From Candidatus Praeruminimicrobium purgamenti (lineage in GTDB: Bacteria > Elusimicrobiota > Endomicrobiia > Endomicrobiales > Endomicrobiaceae), in contig JAHDQW010000008.1 of assembly GCA_018433585.1 (NCBI GenBank), positions 1-64,000 on the forward strand: DNA of 64,000 nucleotides, in the 5' to 3' direction. Below, piece by piece: positions 45,432-55,573 of the stretch; within the stretch, counting starts at the first letter, position 1; each line of letters opens with the position of its first letter. Under the pieces are notes generated by a model, which did not search any database, was not told the origin of the DNA, and saw only the letters and a list, made by a program, of their open reading frames with translations. A program made the translations under genes and the position numbers.

Positions 45432-46263
45432 TTTTTATACTTTTTCTTAATATTTTTTCCAAAGATTTTTTATTGTCAATTTGTTTTACAAACAATTTTA
45501 ACAGGCTGCAGAACTCTTCCGTAAGAGTTATAAGATTTTTCTTGTTGTTAAGAAAAATCGGCATCCATATATCAGGCGAAGATTTGGCAACTCTCGTGAT
45601 GCTTTCAAAAGATCCTGCTTTAACTTTATCAACATTGCCGTTTTTCTTATGTTTCGTTAAAAACATATTATAAAAACTGAAAGCAATAATGTGAGGCAGA
45701 TGGCTGGTAAAAGCGACTATTTCATCATGTTCTTTTGCCGTCATATAGACGATTTCGCAACCAACGTCCTTCCACATACCCGCGACTGCCTTTGTACTTT
45801 TGCCGTTTCTTCCGGTAATAATTACACGGGCATTATCATAAAGGTTTTTTTTTGCAGATTTTATACCGCTTTGTTCAGTGCCGGCCATCGGATGACAGCC
45901 TACAAAATCAGGATAACTTTTATTTTTTTTAAATTCGTTTATTTTAGTTTCAATATTGAATTTGACGCTTCCTATATCTGTGACGACAGCTTCTTTTGAT
46001 AAATATTTTGCCGCCTCTTTATATGCGCCGGCCACCATATCGACAGGCAGACAGATAACCGCAATATCCGAGCCGGCAATATCTTTAATATCGGAAGAAT
46101 ATCTGTCAACCGCTCCTTTTGCTTTTGCAAGCCGCAGAGACTCGATATTTCTTCCGATACCTAATATTTCATATTTTCTAAGGGAATTCTTTTTTATATT
46201 CCTGAGAGCCATTCCCAAAGAGCCGCCCATAAGGCCTACGCCGATGATTGCGACTTTTTTCAT
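45418..46263 (-). CDS. tyrA: Prephenate dehydrogenase
   Basis: 281 residues. Tyrosine branch: prephenate to 4-hydroxyphenylpyruvate. NAD(P) fold VAIIGVGLMGGSLGMALRNIKK at the N terminus, VGCHPMAGTEQSGIKSA (substrate and catalytic His region), and the helical dimer domain ahead of AFTSHLPHIIAFSFYN. No ACT or chorismate mutase domain, so regulation would come from the upstream DAHP synthase. Start and aroF stop share one base (TAATG); it overlaps aroA by 14 bases. Confidence 0.94.
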   Translation of the reverse strand: MKKVAIIGVGLMGGSLGMALRNIKKNSLRKYEILGIGRNIESLRLAKAKGAVDRYSSDIKDIAGSDIAVICLPVDMVAGAYKEAAKYLSKEAVVTDIGSVKFNIETKINEFKKNKSYPDFVGCHPMAGTEQSGIKSAKKNLYDNARVIITGRNGKSTKAVAGMWKDVGCEIVYMTAKEHDEIVAFTSHLPHIIAFSFYNMFLTKHKKNGNVDKVKAGSFESITRVAKSSPDIWMPIFLNNKKNLITLTEEFCSLLKLFVKQIDNKKSLEKILRKSIKNENK

Positions 46264-47279
46264 TAAATTTCTCTGTCCAAAGCTTTTGCCAAAACTTTAA
46301 GTTCCGCCATAAGCTTATTGTATTGATCCGGCAGCAAACTCTGAGGTCCGTCAGACAACGCTTCCTCAGGTCTAGGATGTATTTCCAAAGCAATAGCATC
46401 AGCTCCGGCGGCAAGACATGCTTTTGCCATAGTAGGCACATGTTCTCTTATTCCTATACCGTGTGAAGGATCCAAAACAACAGGCAGATGCGTCATTTTT
46501 TTAATTACGGGAACGGCATTTAAATCAAGAGTAAATCTTGTGGCCGTTTCAAATGTTCTGATGCCTCTTTCGCACAGCATAACGTTATAGTTTCCCTGTG
46601 ACAATATATATTCCGCGGAAAGCAGCCATTCTTTTATCGTAGTAGCCATTCCTCTTTTAAGAAGCACTGGCTTTTTTTGTTTGCCGCAGGCTTTCAATAA
46701 ATCATAATTTTGAATATTTCTTGCGCCTATCTGTATAATATCGCAATACTCGCTTAACAAAGGAACCTGTTCGACGGACATTGCTTCGCTGACGGTAGGC
46801 ATCTCAAGTTTTTTGCCTGCATACGCCATGTATTTCAAACCTTTTTCGCCTAATCCCTGAAAAGTATACGGCGAAGATCTCGGTTTAAAAGCTCCGCCTC
46901 TGAGAATTGTTCCTCCGGCATCTTTCACGATTTTTCCTATTTCAAGCAAAACAGCTTTGCTTTCAATGGCGCACGGGCCTGCAATAACAGGAACTTTATT
47001 TCCGCCGACTTCTATACCGTACGGAAGTTTTACGACCGTATTTTCTTTTTTAAATTCTCTTGAAGCCAGTTTATAAGGCTTTTCTATTTCGCTTATATGG
47101 TCTACTTCTTCCATTGATTCAAAAACATCTTTATACTTTTCTGCAAATTCACCTATCATTCCTATGATAGTTATATCAACGCCTCTTGATATATGAGGGA
47201 CATAGCCGAGTTTTTTTATTTTCTCGATAACTTTTGCTTCTTCCTGCTTGCTTGATTTTCTCTTCAATGTGATAATCAT
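46263..47279 (-). CDS. aroF: DAHP synthase, type I-beta with ferredoxin-like regulatory domain
   Basis: 338 residues. First step of aromatic amino acid synthesis. The N-terminal ~75 residues ([29 protein letters not shown]...) form the ferredoxin-like domain that in Thermotoga-type enzymes brings feedback inhibition by aromatic amino acids. The catalytic barrel has [47 protein letters not shown] and [12 protein letters not shown]. First gene of an aroF-tyrA-aroA operon. Confidence 0.95.
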   Translation of the reverse strand: MIITLKRKSSKQEEAKVIEKIKKLGYVPHISRGVDITIIGMIGEFAEKYKDVFESMEEVDHISEIEKPYKLASREFKKENTVVKLPYGIEVGGNKVPVIAGPCAIESKAVLLEIGKIVKDAGGTILRGGAFKPRSSPYTFQGLGEKGLKYMAYAGKKLEMPTVSEAMSVEQVPLLSEYCDIIQIGARNIQNYDLLKACGKQKKPVLLKRGMATTIKEWLLSAEYILSQGNYNVMLCERGIRTFETATRFTLDLNAVPVIKKMTHLPVVLDPSHGIGIREHVPTMAKACLAAGADAIALEIHPRPEEALSDGPQSLLPDQYNKLMAELKVLAKALDREI

Positions 47280-47302
47280 TTTATTTTATCCTCTAAGTCT
47301 TT

Positions 47303-48475
47303 TTATTTATAAATTTTCAAAACGGCAAATTTTAAGTATTCTGTTTCCGGCATTGACACAAGAACAGGATGATCTTTTGCCTGCGAAGCTATTTCCAGAA
47401 ATACGGCTCTTTTTTTAGCTCTTGCGCACGCTTCCTGTATCATTTTTTTAAAATCGCTTACAGACAAATGATGAGAGCACGAGCTTGTCGAAAATATTCC
47501 GCCGTCTTTCAGCAGACTTACCGCCTGCTCATTAATTTTCACATAATGTTTATATCCGGGATGAAAATCTTTCTTGCTTTTTATAAGTCCCGGCGGATCT
47601 ATATTCACTACTTCAAATTTTTCTCCCGCAGCTTCCGAAGAGCAAAGATATTCAGATGCGTCTGCGACTATAGCGTTAAAATTTTTGAAGCCGTTTAATT
47701 CATAATTTTTTGAAGCCATTTCAAGAGCAGGTTTGGAAGAATCGACAAAAATAACCTCATTTGCTCCGCCTTTTAAAGCATTCAATCCGAAAGACCCCGT
47801 ATGGGTAAAACAATCCAAAACTTTTTTCCCTTTGCAATACTTTTGGAGTATTTTTCTGTTATCTCTCTGATCAAAGAAAAATCCTGTTTTTTGTCCCGAC
47901 TTTATGTTTACATAATATTTTACGTCATTTTCAGATATTATAATATCATCCGGGATTTCTCCGGAATATACTTCCGATTCGCCTGAAAGATTTTCCAGTT
48001 TGCGTAGATAAGAATCATTTCTTATCATTATGCCTTTAGGCTTCAAAACATTGTTTACGGCATCGAGAATATCGTGCTTGTTCGCTTCCGCTCCGGCAGA
48101 AACAAACTGAGCCGAACAATAATCTTCGTATTTATCCAGTATGAATCCTCCGATATCGTCAGATTCTCCGTAAACGACTCTGAAAGAATTACTGTCAGGG
48201 TACAATTCTTTTCTGAACGACAAGGCCCTTGATATCCTGTCTTCCCAAAATTTAATATCGACGATTTCATTCTTTTTCGACAACAGTCTAAAAGCTATCA
48301 AAGAATGTGGATTGTAAAATCCTATGCCTATAAAGTTATTCATACTGTCATAGCATTCGACAATCTCGCCTGTCTGCGGTTTATCGCAAATTTCTTTTAT
48401 TTCATTGGAAAAAACCCATTGATGCCCTGTTTTTATTCTTTTTTCTTCTTTTTGTTTTAAAATAATTTTTTTCAT
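47303..48475 (-). CDS. RlmI-type rRNA (cytosine-5) methyltransferase
   Basis: 390 residues from the ATG at 48475, with AGGA 5 bases upstream; another in-frame ATG at 48493 is closer to the glyA stop but has a poorer site. N-terminal PUA domain (KRIKTGHQWVFSNEI), a middle EEHD-like region, and a class I SAM-methyltransferase domain with VLDCFTHTGSFGLNAL (SAM loop), EVIFVDSS and NIDPPGL, followed by the SSCSHH catalytic area. The family methylates C1962 of 23S rRNA in E. coli. Unclear whether the target is the same here. Confidence 0.86.
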   Translation of the reverse strand: MKKIILKQKEEKRIKTGHQWVFSNEIKEICDKPQTGEIVECYDSMNNFIGIGFYNPHSLIAFRLLSKKNEIVDIKFWEDRISRALSFRKELYPDSNSFRVVYGESDDIGGFILDKYEDYCSAQFVSAGAEANKHDILDAVNNVLKPKGIMIRNDSYLRKLENLSGESEVYSGEIPDDIIISENDVKYYVNIKSGQKTGFFFDQRDNRKILQKYCKGKKVLDCFTHTGSFGLNALKGGANEVIFVDSSKPALEMASKNYELNGFKNFNAIVADASEYLCSSEAAGEKFEVVNIDPPGLIKSKKDFHPGYKHYVKINEQAVSLLKDGGIFSTSSCSHHLSVSDFKKMIQEACARAKKRAVFLEIASQAKDHPVLVSMPETEYLKFAVLKIYK

Positions 48476-48518
48476 TTTTATCCTAAACTGCATTTTTCCG
48501 CATATACATATTCTACGG

Positions 48519-49751
48519 TTAATATACCGGGAACTGTTTGCACAAAGCGGTTACTTCTTTCTTAACATCGTTTATAACGGTTTCATTTTGAATATTTTTC
48601 AAAACTTTTATAATCCACCCGGCAATTTTTTTCATTTCCTCTTCTTTCATTTTTCTCGTAGTTACGGCCGGCGTTCCTATTCTTATGCCTGAAGATATCA
48701 TAGGTTTTTCAGGATCATAAGGAATTGTATTTTTATTTGCCGTAATTCCCGCTTTTTCCAAAGTTATCTGGGCATCTTTACCGTTGACTCCCAAAGGTCT
48801 TAAATCAACAAGGAACATATGGCAGTCAGTTCCGCCTGAAACTATTCTTAAACCGCCTTCGGACATAGCCTGCGCAAATACTTTTGCATTTTTTGCAACC
48901 TGCTTCTGATAATCGGTGAAAGAAGGATCCAATGCTTCTTTGAAAGCCACGGCTTTTGCGGCGATAACATGCATCAACGGACCGCCTTGAATTCCAGGGA
49001 AAACAGCGGAATTAACAGCTTTGGCGTATTTTTCCTGACACATAATCATACCGCCTCTCGGACCTCTGAGGGTTTTATGAGTTGTAGTAGTTACTATATC
49101 GGCATATTTAACAGGTGAAGGATATATCCCGGCGGCAATGAGCCCCGCATAATGAGCAACATCCGCCATATGGAAAGCCCCTACGGAATCTGCAATTTCT
49201 CTTATTTTTTTCCAATCCCAAATTCTTGAATATGCGCTGGCTCCGGTAACAATAAGTTTAGGTTTGTGTTCTTTAGCCAATTTTTCAAGCTTGTCATAAT
49301 CGACAAGTTCCGTTTCTTTATCAACCGTATAAGGAATGATATTAAAATACTTGCCGGAAAAATTATAAGGACTTCCGTGCGATAAATGTCCGCCGTGAGC
49401 AAGATCCATCCCCATAACAGTATCGCCGGGCTTAATCAAAGCCATAAAAGAAGCCATGTTTGCCTGTGCGCCTGAATGAGGCTGCACGTTTGCATGCTCG
49501 CATCCGAATAGTTGTTTTGCTCTTTCTATAGCTATATTTTCAATTTTATCCACAAATTCGCAGCCGCCGTAATATCGTTTCCCCGGATAACCTTCCGCAT
49601 ATTTATTTGTAAGCACGGATCCCTGTGCCTGGATCACGGCCTTTGAAGTATGGTTTTCTGAAGCGATAAGCTCAATGGTGTTCTCTTGTCTTGAGTGTTC
49701 TTCTTCAATAATTCCTGCAACTTCCGCATCTACTCTTTCTAACTCTTGCAT
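48519..49751 (-). CDS. glyA: Serine hydroxymethyltransferase
   Basis: 410 residues. Serine and tetrahydrofolate to glycine and methylene-THF, supplying one-carbon units for metH. PLP Lys is in [17 protein letters not shown]; other marks are [36 protein letters not shown] and [14 protein letters not shown]. The gene is 10 bases downstream of an SGNH-type gene and 43 bases upstream of the rlmI-like gene on the same strand. Confidence 0.97.
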   Translation of the reverse strand: MQELERVDAEVAGIIEEEHSRQENTIELIASENHTSKAVIQAQGSVLTNKYAEGYPGKRYYGGCEFVDKIENIAIERAKQLFGCEHANVQPHSGAQANMASFMALIKPGDTVMGMDLAHGGHLSHGSPYNFSGKYFNIIPYTVDKETELVDYDKLEKLAKEHKPKLIVTGASAYSRIWDWKKIREIADSVGAFHMADVAHYAGLIAAGIYPSPVKYADIVTTTTHKTLRGPRGGMIMCQEKYAKAVNSAVFPGIQGGPLMHVIAAKAVAFKEALDPSFTDYQKQVAKNAKVFAQAMSEGGLRIVSGGTDCHMFLVDLRPLGVNGKDAQITLEKAGITANKNTIPYDPEKPMISSGIRIGTPAVTTRKMKEEEMKKIAGWIIKVLKNIQNETVINDVKKEVTALCKQFPVY

Positions 49752-49761
49752 GTTCTGACTC

Positions 49762-50844
49762 CTAATTTTTATTTGCGACTATATGATTATATAAAATTTC
49801 TGCCGTTTCTTCATTCATTTTCGGATTCGGATGATTATAATAACCGTTTTCATACTTTCTGAATTCTTCAGGCAAAAATATCAAATCAAGATTTGTTTCT
49901 CTTATTTTTCTTATAAATTTACCTCCGAACTCTGGCCATATTATAACCGTAAGCTTAGAATTATATTTATCTTTTATAACTCTGTCCATCTCAACCAGAC
50001 TGTCTATTAAATAATATGCGTAAAAATCAACATATTTGCTCTCCAAAGGCTCAAGAAATATTCTTCTGAATATGTAACTTCTTGCAAATATCAGTTTTAT
50101 CATTCCCAAAGGCTGCGGGACTCTTGACCATTTTTCGTTTTTATACAACCAGTTATCGCCTGAAGAATCGCCTTCCGTAAGTCTGAAATTTCTTCTTATT
50201 CCGTCTCCTATCAAAGAAAAAATAAAATGTTCCGCTTTTGTATTATTGCCGATTTTATTTATAATGCCGCTGTTTAAAATGCTTAACGCCCTGTTTGTTC
50301 CTTTCCCGCGTACGCCCAAATTTAAAACGTTCGCTTCAAAATTCATTAATTTTGAAAAGTTATACGGAAGAGTCTCATCATCGTTTACAAACTCTCCAAA
50401 AGTAAAAGAACATCCCAAAAAAATATAAGTTTTCAGCCCTTTAGTATCGCATCGGGTATGCCTGAATCCGTTTGTAAACAAAGTGTACTCTGCAATGCCG
50501 AGCAGTTTATTGCCGGCGTTTTTAAGCTCGTAATCTATATTTTCATTGAAACAGAAAAAATCTCTTTTATTTTTATCCACGAATCTGGCGCATTTTACAA
50601 TTTCTTTTTTATTATCAGGTTCAAATTTGATATTTTTTACGGACTCCGTAAAAACAGGTCTCATTGAATAATATAAAGAAAATTCAGCAATACTTAAAGC
50701 AATGAATACGGAAAACAAAACTATACATGCGGTTTTAAACAGTATTTCTTTTATAAATAAGGCAGCCGTTAAACAAAAAAAACCGCACAATAAAAACAAA
50801 TACGCAAATTCATGTACGGCTATATGCTCTAGTATGTTTACCAC
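49762..50844 (-). CDS. Membrane-anchored SGNH-like protein (paralogue 3), catalytic Asp missing
   Basis: 360 residues from a GTG at 50844. Same layout as the proteins at 41319 and 42976: two membrane segments, then a Ser block [31 protein letters not shown]. In the last block, where relatives have DGHP, this protein has YNHP ([19 protein letters not shown]), so the Asp of the Asp-His pair is absent. It may be inactive, or use another acid. It shares long alignable stretches with the others ([26 protein letters not shown]). Position between glyA and tsaC is probably not functional. No substrate can be named. Confidence 0.68.
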   Translation of the reverse strand: MVNILEHIAVHEFAYLFLLCGFFCLTAALFIKEILFKTACIVLFSVFIALSIAEFSLYYSMRPVFTESVKNIKFEPDNKKEIVKCARFVDKNKRDFFCFNENIDYELKNAGNKLLGIAEYTLFTNGFRHTRCDTKGLKTYIFLGCSFTFGEFVNDDETLPYNFSKLMNFEANVLNLGVRGKGTNRALSILNSGIINKIGNNTKAEHFIFSLIGDGIRRNFRLTEGDSSGDNWLYKNEKWSRVPQPLGMIKLIFARSYIFRRIFLEPLESKYVDFYAYYLIDSLVEMDRVIKDKYNSKLTVIIWPEFGGKFIRKIRETNLDLIFLPEEFRKYENGYYNHPNPKMNEETAEILYNHIVANKN

Positions 50845-50862
50845 AAATAAAAATCCGCCCGT

Positions 50863-51486
50863 TTAAATATATTCCAGCAATTTATTACAATCTAAACAGC
50901 CTTTACGAATTACCACATAGGGAAATTTTACCATATCTATAACTGTAGATTCAAAAGAAAATTTACAAATGCCGTCATCTATTATGGCATCTATTTTTTT
51001 ATTAAAATACTCTGCCGCTATATCTGCGCTCACTGCGCTTTTTTTGCCGGATACGTTTGCGGAAGTACTCATAAGAGGAACTTTGTATTCCGACATAATA
51101 TCAAGCAGAATCTTACAATTAGGTATTCTTACTCCTAAATTATCCCTTCCGCCGGTTAATAGTTTCCCCAGTTCGGTAGTCGGCAGAATAAGAGTAAGCT
51201 GTCCGGGCCAAAAATCTTTTACAATCTTGCTTATTTTCTTGGGAAAAATTACAAATTGTTCCAAAGTGGTAATTTTATCCGACAGCATTATCAGAGGCTT
51301 CCTGTCATTTCTGTTTTTTAATTTGTAAATATGCTTCTGTCCTGACCGGTTAAAAACGCTTGTCATAATACCGTAAACGGTATCGGTAGGCAGTACGAGA
51401 ATACCGCCTGATTCTAAAATACTTATTGTTTCTTTTATAATTGTTTCTTTCTTTTCTTTCTTAGTGTTGAAAATTTTACTTTCCAT
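50863..51486 (-). CDS. tsaC: L-threonylcarbamoyladenylate synthase (YrdC/Sua5 family)
   Basis: 207 residues. Makes threonylcarbamoyl-AMP for the t6A modification of ANN-decoding tRNAs. Family motifs: GGILVLPTDTVYGI, KLKNRNDRKPLIML (nucleotide-binding KxR area), MSTSANVSGKKSA and SFESTVIDM. No Sua5 C-terminal domain. Its start overlaps the stop of the hydrogenase-protease-like gene by 11 bases. Confidence 0.93.
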   Translation of the reverse strand: MESKIFNTKKEKKETIIKETISILESGGILVLPTDTVYGIMTSVFNRSGQKHIYKLKNRNDRKPLIMLSDKITTLEQFVIFPKKISKIVKDFWPGQLTLILPTTELGKLLTGGRDNLGVRIPNCKILLDIMSEYKVPLMSTSANVSGKKSAVSADIAAEYFNKKIDAIIDDGICKFSFESTVIDMVKFPYVVIRKGCLDCNKLLEYI

Positions 51487-51964
51487 TTTCTGTTGCTTCC
51501 TTTATTGATAAAACGATTTTATCGGCTGTTTTTTTTACAATTTCAGAGATGCCGATACCGAACTCCAAAGTCTGCGGCTGAATACCTATTATCAATACAC
51601 GGCATTCAAAATCACGGAAGAGATAGTCCAAAAAAACGTTTATAGGCATCATATGGGTTGAAAAAGATGCACCGGTTATGTCGCTCGCGTCAATAATGTC
51701 AATTCCGCCGGGTTCTTTGCCGGTATCGGCCGCATCAATAACAATCATATCGGAAGGTTTATATTTTTTTATCTCACCCGTAAAATTTTCAGGAGCAGTT
51801 GCCCCTTTTATAACGCATAATTTTGCATTGTCAGGATTATATTTTAACAATTCGTCGGCTATATACATACCGACAGCATCATCGCTTCTTAATTCGGAAC
51901 CTATCGCTAAAACAAGCAGTCTGTCAGACTGTCTTAAAAAATCTTTAATTTGTTTTTCCGGCAT
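51476..51964 (-). CDS. HycI-like hydrogenase maturation protease
   Basis: 162 residues from the ATG at 51964 (AGGGAAAAG upstream; a longer in-frame start is possible). The HycI/HybD fold is recognised by LAIGSELRSDDAVGMYIADEL, VIDAADTGKEPGG and SFSTHMMPINVFLDYL, which carry the Asp, Asp and His that bind nickel in the maturing large subunit. The enzyme clips the C terminus of [NiFe]-hydrogenase large subunits once the metal is in place. No hydrogenase gene is in the window, and the gene is set among LPS and tRNA-modification genes. Confidence 0.85.
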   Translation of the reverse strand: MPEKQIKDFLRQSDRLLVLAIGSELRSDDAVGMYIADELLKYNPDNAKLCVIKGATAPENFTGEIKKYKPSDMIVIDAADTGKEPGGIDIIDASDITGASFSTHMMPINVFLDYLFRDFECRVLIIGIQPQTLEFGIGISEIVKKTADKIVLSIKEATENGK

Positions 51965-52802
51965 CGTCTTTTCCCTGTAAATTTCTTCCCGGCATGTTAT
52001 TGTATTCCGCCAGTTCGGCAATTATTGATCCGACCGGAATTTTAGTTTTCATTTTAACAGGCATTTTTTTATGGTCGTTGGTTACCCACACCTGCAGTCT
52101 TCCTTTAGCCTGAAAAATTCCTGCATTATCCCTTATTGCCGGTTCCAAAATCAAACAATCGAATTTTCCGGCTTTCGTCTCAACCGTTTCTTTTCCCGTA
52201 ACTTTTGTTTTCAGCGGCCAGGACTTGTCTCCAGAATGAGCGTCAAATATATATTCTTTGCCGACTTCCAAATCAAGAGTTCTGAAAAAATAAAGAGCCG
52301 ATATAACATCCTGAACCCATAAAACGGTATCTCCTTCCCTGACGGAACCGTTATCGTTTAAAACAAATTTTTTATTTGCATGGTCAAAATCAACCTGCTC
52401 TCTTTTTTTCCAGCCGCCTTCAGAGATATCCGCGCTGTACCTTAAAGAACACAAACTTTCCGCATCAAGCCATGACTGGTTTATATCTCTTACTTTAAAA
52501 AAATTATCAAAAAAAACAGACGACTTTGCCTGTGAGTATAAATGATATGCTATTCTGTTATTCACATTTTCAAAACCTCTTATTTCAAGAGTTCCCTGCC
52601 CTACCTTTATAAACTGCCAGTAAACATCAAAAATAAGATTTTCTTCCGAAGGCAGATGCCCGCTCAGATTTCTCCATTTAAAAGTGCTTGTTGAAATTTC
52701 GGCATCGTTTTCAACAGGCGTTTTCTTAACGGCATTCTGAGCATAAACAGGAACACACATCAACGCAAGCAAAAAAACAATTTTAATTTTTTTTATAATC
52801 AT
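51945..52802 (-). CDS. DUF3108 exported protein
   Basis: 285 residues with a Sec signal peptide (ends VYAQ). Body starts LSGHLPSEENLIFDVYWQFIKVGQGTLEI and contains SSVFFDNFFKVRDINQSWLDAESL and AGKFDCLILEPA, and ends with VWVTNDHKKMPVKMKTKIPVGSI; this matches the DUF3108 beta-rich periplasmic family of diderms. Function unknown. It overlaps gmhB by 20 bases and the HycI-like gene by 20 bases. Confidence 0.85.
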   Translation of the reverse strand: MIIKKIKIVFLLALMCVPVYAQNAVKKTPVENDAEISTSTFKWRNLSGHLPSEENLIFDVYWQFIKVGQGTLEIRGFENVNNRIAYHLYSQAKSSVFFDNFFKVRDINQSWLDAESLCSLRYSADISEGGWKKREQVDFDHANKKFVLNDNGSVREGDTVLWVQDVISALYFFRTLDLEVGKEYIFDAHSGDKSWPLKTKVTGKETVETKAGKFDCLILEPAIRDNAGIFQAKGRLQVWVTNDHKKMPVKMKTKIPVGSIIAELAEYNNMPGRNLQGKDDAGKTN

Positions 52803-53358
52803 TTATTATCACCTTTGCTGCCTGATATAAATTTTTTACTACGGCTAAAGGTTTCTGTTTTTCTTTTTCCGTTTTTAAAGATTGTTTTTTACCGTGGCCC
52901 GTTAAAACCAGCACCCCTTTGCCTCCGAAATTATAACCTAAAAGATAATCTCTTACGCTGTCGCCTATCGTATATGATTTTTGCAAATCTATGTTTAAAT
53001 CTTTGGCTGCCTGAAGAGCCATTCCGGTTTTAGGTTTTCTGCAGTCGCAGATATCGTCCGGACCGTGCGGGCAGTAATAAATACCGTCTATTTTGATTCC
53101 CTGCTCTTTCAACAAAGCAATCAATTTGTTATGTATTTTTTTTAATTTACCTTCCGAAAAAAAACCTCTGGCTATGCCCGACTGATTTGTGACAATAACA
53201 ATTTTAAATCCCGCCTGCTGAAGTTTCAAAATTGATTTTTTTGCAAAACTGTAAATTTTTAAGTCTTTTTCATCGCTTAAATAATGTTTATCATGGTTTA
53301 TAGTGCCGTCTCTGTCCAAAAATACCGCAGGGGATGGAACATTATTTTTGTTCTTCAT
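52783..53358 (-). CDS. gmhB: Heptose-1,7-bisphosphate 7-phosphatase (HAD family)
   Basis: 191 residues from the ATG at 53358 (an upstream ATG at 53406 lies within the O-antigen ligase gene and has no better ribosome site). HAD motifs: AVFLDRDGTINHD (nucleophile Asp), IVTNQSGIARGFF, and IGDSVRDYLLG. The zinc-binding loop CPHGPDDICDCRKPKTGM is typical of GmhB/HisB-N. It makes the ADP-heptose precursor for LPS inner core. Other heptose genes (gmhA, hldE) are not in the window. Overlaps the upstream ligase by 17 bases. Confidence 0.9.
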   Translation of the reverse strand: MKNKNNVPSPAVFLDRDGTINHDKHYLSDEKDLKIYSFAKKSILKLQQAGFKIVIVTNQSGIARGFFSEGKLKKIHNKLIALLKEQGIKIDGIYYCPHGPDDICDCRKPKTGMALQAAKDLNIDLQKSYTIGDSVRDYLLGYNFGGKGVLVLTGHGKKQSLKTEKEKQKPLAVVKNLYQAAKVIINDYKKN

Positions 53359-54544
53359 TATTTTTCTCTTCTTTTTTATTTTTTGCCAAAGTTCCGCCCA
53401 AAACAAGCCCGGTTATCCAAAAATAATCCATTGCAACCCTCGGTCCTCTTAAAACAGTATCGAAATTATCTCCTATTAAAAGAGATATCCAGCAGAAAAT
53501 CAGCGCAAGTGCAAGCAGAGAATTATTTGTTTTATACGAATTCACAAGCCTTTTAAAAATATGAAACAGCAAAAAGACGAAAATTACGATTCCGGTAAGT
53601 CCGAAATCCGCAAGCAGATTAATGTACATACTGTGCAGATGTCTTGCTCCGTCGCTATAATCTTGCGAAATTTCAATAAATTCTTTTTGTTTTACGCTTT
53701 GCCGCGGTCCCACGCCGAACAAAGGATTATTCTTAAATATTGCAAAAGCTATTTTATATCCGTTAATTCTGGTTTTTAAACTTCCTTCGTGTGATATGCT
53801 GGTATTTTGAACCCTCTGCTGTATAAAAGTATTTTTTGAATATATAATGCCTATAATTAATCCGGACAACAAAGCAAACATAAAAATTTCTTTTATTCTT
53901 TTTGTCTTATAAAAATAAAAAGCGAATATTGCGACATAAGTGATAAACCCTGCTATATAATAACCTCTCGAACCCGTAAGGAACAAAGATACGGCAAAGA
54001 AAACGGATAATGCAAATAAAATTTTCTTTTGATTTTTGCTTAAATCCTGCCTAAATAAAAACAAAATAAACGTAATGCTTGAAATCATAACGCACATAGC
54101 TCCGAGAGATATATGCCATAAAAAAGCATTGATATGACCGTATAATCCGCTGCCGGCAAGAGGCATTCCAAAAATTTCTTTATAAAATAACCCGTAATAT
54201 GCCAAAACCGACAAAAATACTATTACAGAAAAAACCGTAATATTGGTTAAAATAATTTTATATTTTTTTGTTTCGTTAACAACGTAATAGCCTAAAACAA
54301 AAGGAGGCAGCCAGCTTGCCGCATAATTAAACATCTCGTCAAAAGCAATTTTTCTGTCTCCGCTGAAAACAGCCAAAATAAATCCGTAAACCAAAAAAAC
54401 ACAAATAAGCTGAAAGATTTTCTCTCTTTTTAAATCATCCCAATTTTTATAAATAAAGAAAAGAGAAATTATAGAAAAGGCATATCCGAATATGTGCGAA
54501 AAAACAACGCCGGCGGCAAATAAATAATTCAATAATAATTCCAT
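53342..54544 (-). CDS. O-antigen ligase/Wzy-family membrane protein
   Basis: 400 residues with about ten membrane segments. The large periplasmic loop before the last segments contains NPLFGVGPRQSVKQKEF...SDGARHLHSMYINLLADFGLTG, the Wzy_C pattern with conserved Arg/His, and LTGSRGYYIAGF precedes it. This family joins O-antigen or oligosaccharide to lipid A-core. Charged tail (KKEEKNNEEQK). One base of overlap with lpxK (TAATG), so the two are translationally linked. Confidence 0.85.
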   Translation of the reverse strand: MELLLNYLFAAGVVFSHIFGYAFSIISLFFIYKNWDDLKREKIFQLICVFLVYGFILAVFSGDRKIAFDEMFNYAASWLPPFVLGYYVVNETKKYKIILTNITVFSVIVFLSVLAYYGLFYKEIFGMPLAGSGLYGHINAFLWHISLGAMCVMISSITFILFLFRQDLSKNQKKILFALSVFFAVSLFLTGSRGYYIAGFITYVAIFAFYFYKTKRIKEIFMFALLSGLIIGIIYSKNTFIQQRVQNTSISHEGSLKTRINGYKIAFAIFKNNPLFGVGPRQSVKQKEFIEISQDYSDGARHLHSMYINLLADFGLTGIVIFVFLLFHIFKRLVNSYKTNNSLLALALIFCWISLLIGDNFDTVLRGPRVAMDYFWITGLVLGGTLAKNKKEEKNNEEQK

Positions 54545-55572
54545 TATGCTCCCCTGCTCAATATTTTATCTACGGCTTGCTCCATAAATTCTCTTCCTTC
54601 CTGAAAACAGACGGATATATTTAAAACGTATATTTTCTTTTTCAAATAATCATCCGCAACGTCTGAAAGTTTTACTGCGTCTTTGTGAGTGGTAAATACA
54701 ACCGTATTTTCATTTACTGCTTCTGATGCAATATTTGCGGCATCTTTTAAACTATATTTATGATGATCTTTGAACACAATTTCACGCTTTAAACTGAAGC
54801 CTAAATTAGCAAGAATATTTTTAAAATTATCCGGAGAACCTACAGCACAAACCATGACAACATCTTTATTTTTAAAAAAATCCGCGCTGATTTTATTATT
54901 CCCGTACATATCGGTTATATCCGAATTACAGACAAAAGACAGCAAAGGTTTTTTGCCCGTAATGCTTATTATTTTTTTCTTTATACTTTCGAGTTTTTCA
55001 TCCGCGCAAAGATTTGAGTTTGTTAAAACCACAATGCCGGCTCTTGCAAGAGATGTTGTTTTTTCCCTTAAAATACCGGCAGGTATAACCATGTTGTTGC
55101 CGAACGGATTAAGAGCGTTAACACAAACGATGTCCAAATCTCTTTCCAGTTTCCAATGCTGAAAACCGTCATCTAAAATAAAAACGTCCGGATTGAATTC
55201 TTGCGCCAGACGAGCGCTTTCCGTTCTGTCTTTGCCGACAATAACAGGGCATTGTACTCTTTGAGCCATCATATAAGGTTCATCTCCGGCTTCATATATC
55301 CGCGATAATATTTTCTCTCTGTCTCTTACTATTATATTTTTACGCGTATTGTCTTTTCTTGCATATCCTCTTGATAAAATGACAGGCATTTTCCCTTTTG
55401 ACAAAACATATTCGGCTATCGCCAAAACAACAGGAGTTTTACCGCTGCCGCCCCAGGTAACATTGCCTACGCTTATAACAGGAACGTTCAGCCGGCTCCG
55501 TTTCGTCAACATTCTGTTCAACGTTGAAATGAAACCGTAAATAACCGATAAAGGATATAATAATTTTTTCAT
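54544..55572 (-). CDS. lpxK: Tetraacyldisaccharide 4'-kinase
   Basis: 342 residues. Adds the 4' phosphate of lipid A. Walker A is GNVTWGGSGKTPVVLAIAEYV (after the LNVPVISVG start), followed by ILSRGYARKD, DEPYMMAQRVQCPVIVGKDR, and the Mg2+ site DDGFQHWKLERDLDIVCVNALNPFGN. A short N-terminal membrane segment. Overlaps the O-antigen ligase gene by one base and is 1 base after the GT4 gene. Confidence 0.95.
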   Translation of the reverse strand: MKKLLYPLSVIYGFISTLNRMLTKRSRLNVPVISVGNVTWGGSGKTPVVLAIAEYVLSKGKMPVILSRGYARKDNTRKNIIVRDREKILSRIYEAGDEPYMMAQRVQCPVIVGKDRTESARLAQEFNPDVFILDDGFQHWKLERDLDIVCVNALNPFGNNMVIPAGILREKTTSLARAGIVVLTNSNLCADEKLESIKKKIISITGKKPLLSFVCNSDITDMYGNNKISADFFKNKDVVMVCAVGSPDNFKNILANLGFSLKREIVFKDHHKYSLKDAANIASEAVNENTVVFTTHKDAVKLSDVADDYLKKKIYVLNISVCFQEGREFMEQAVDKILSRGA

Positions 55573-55573
55573 G

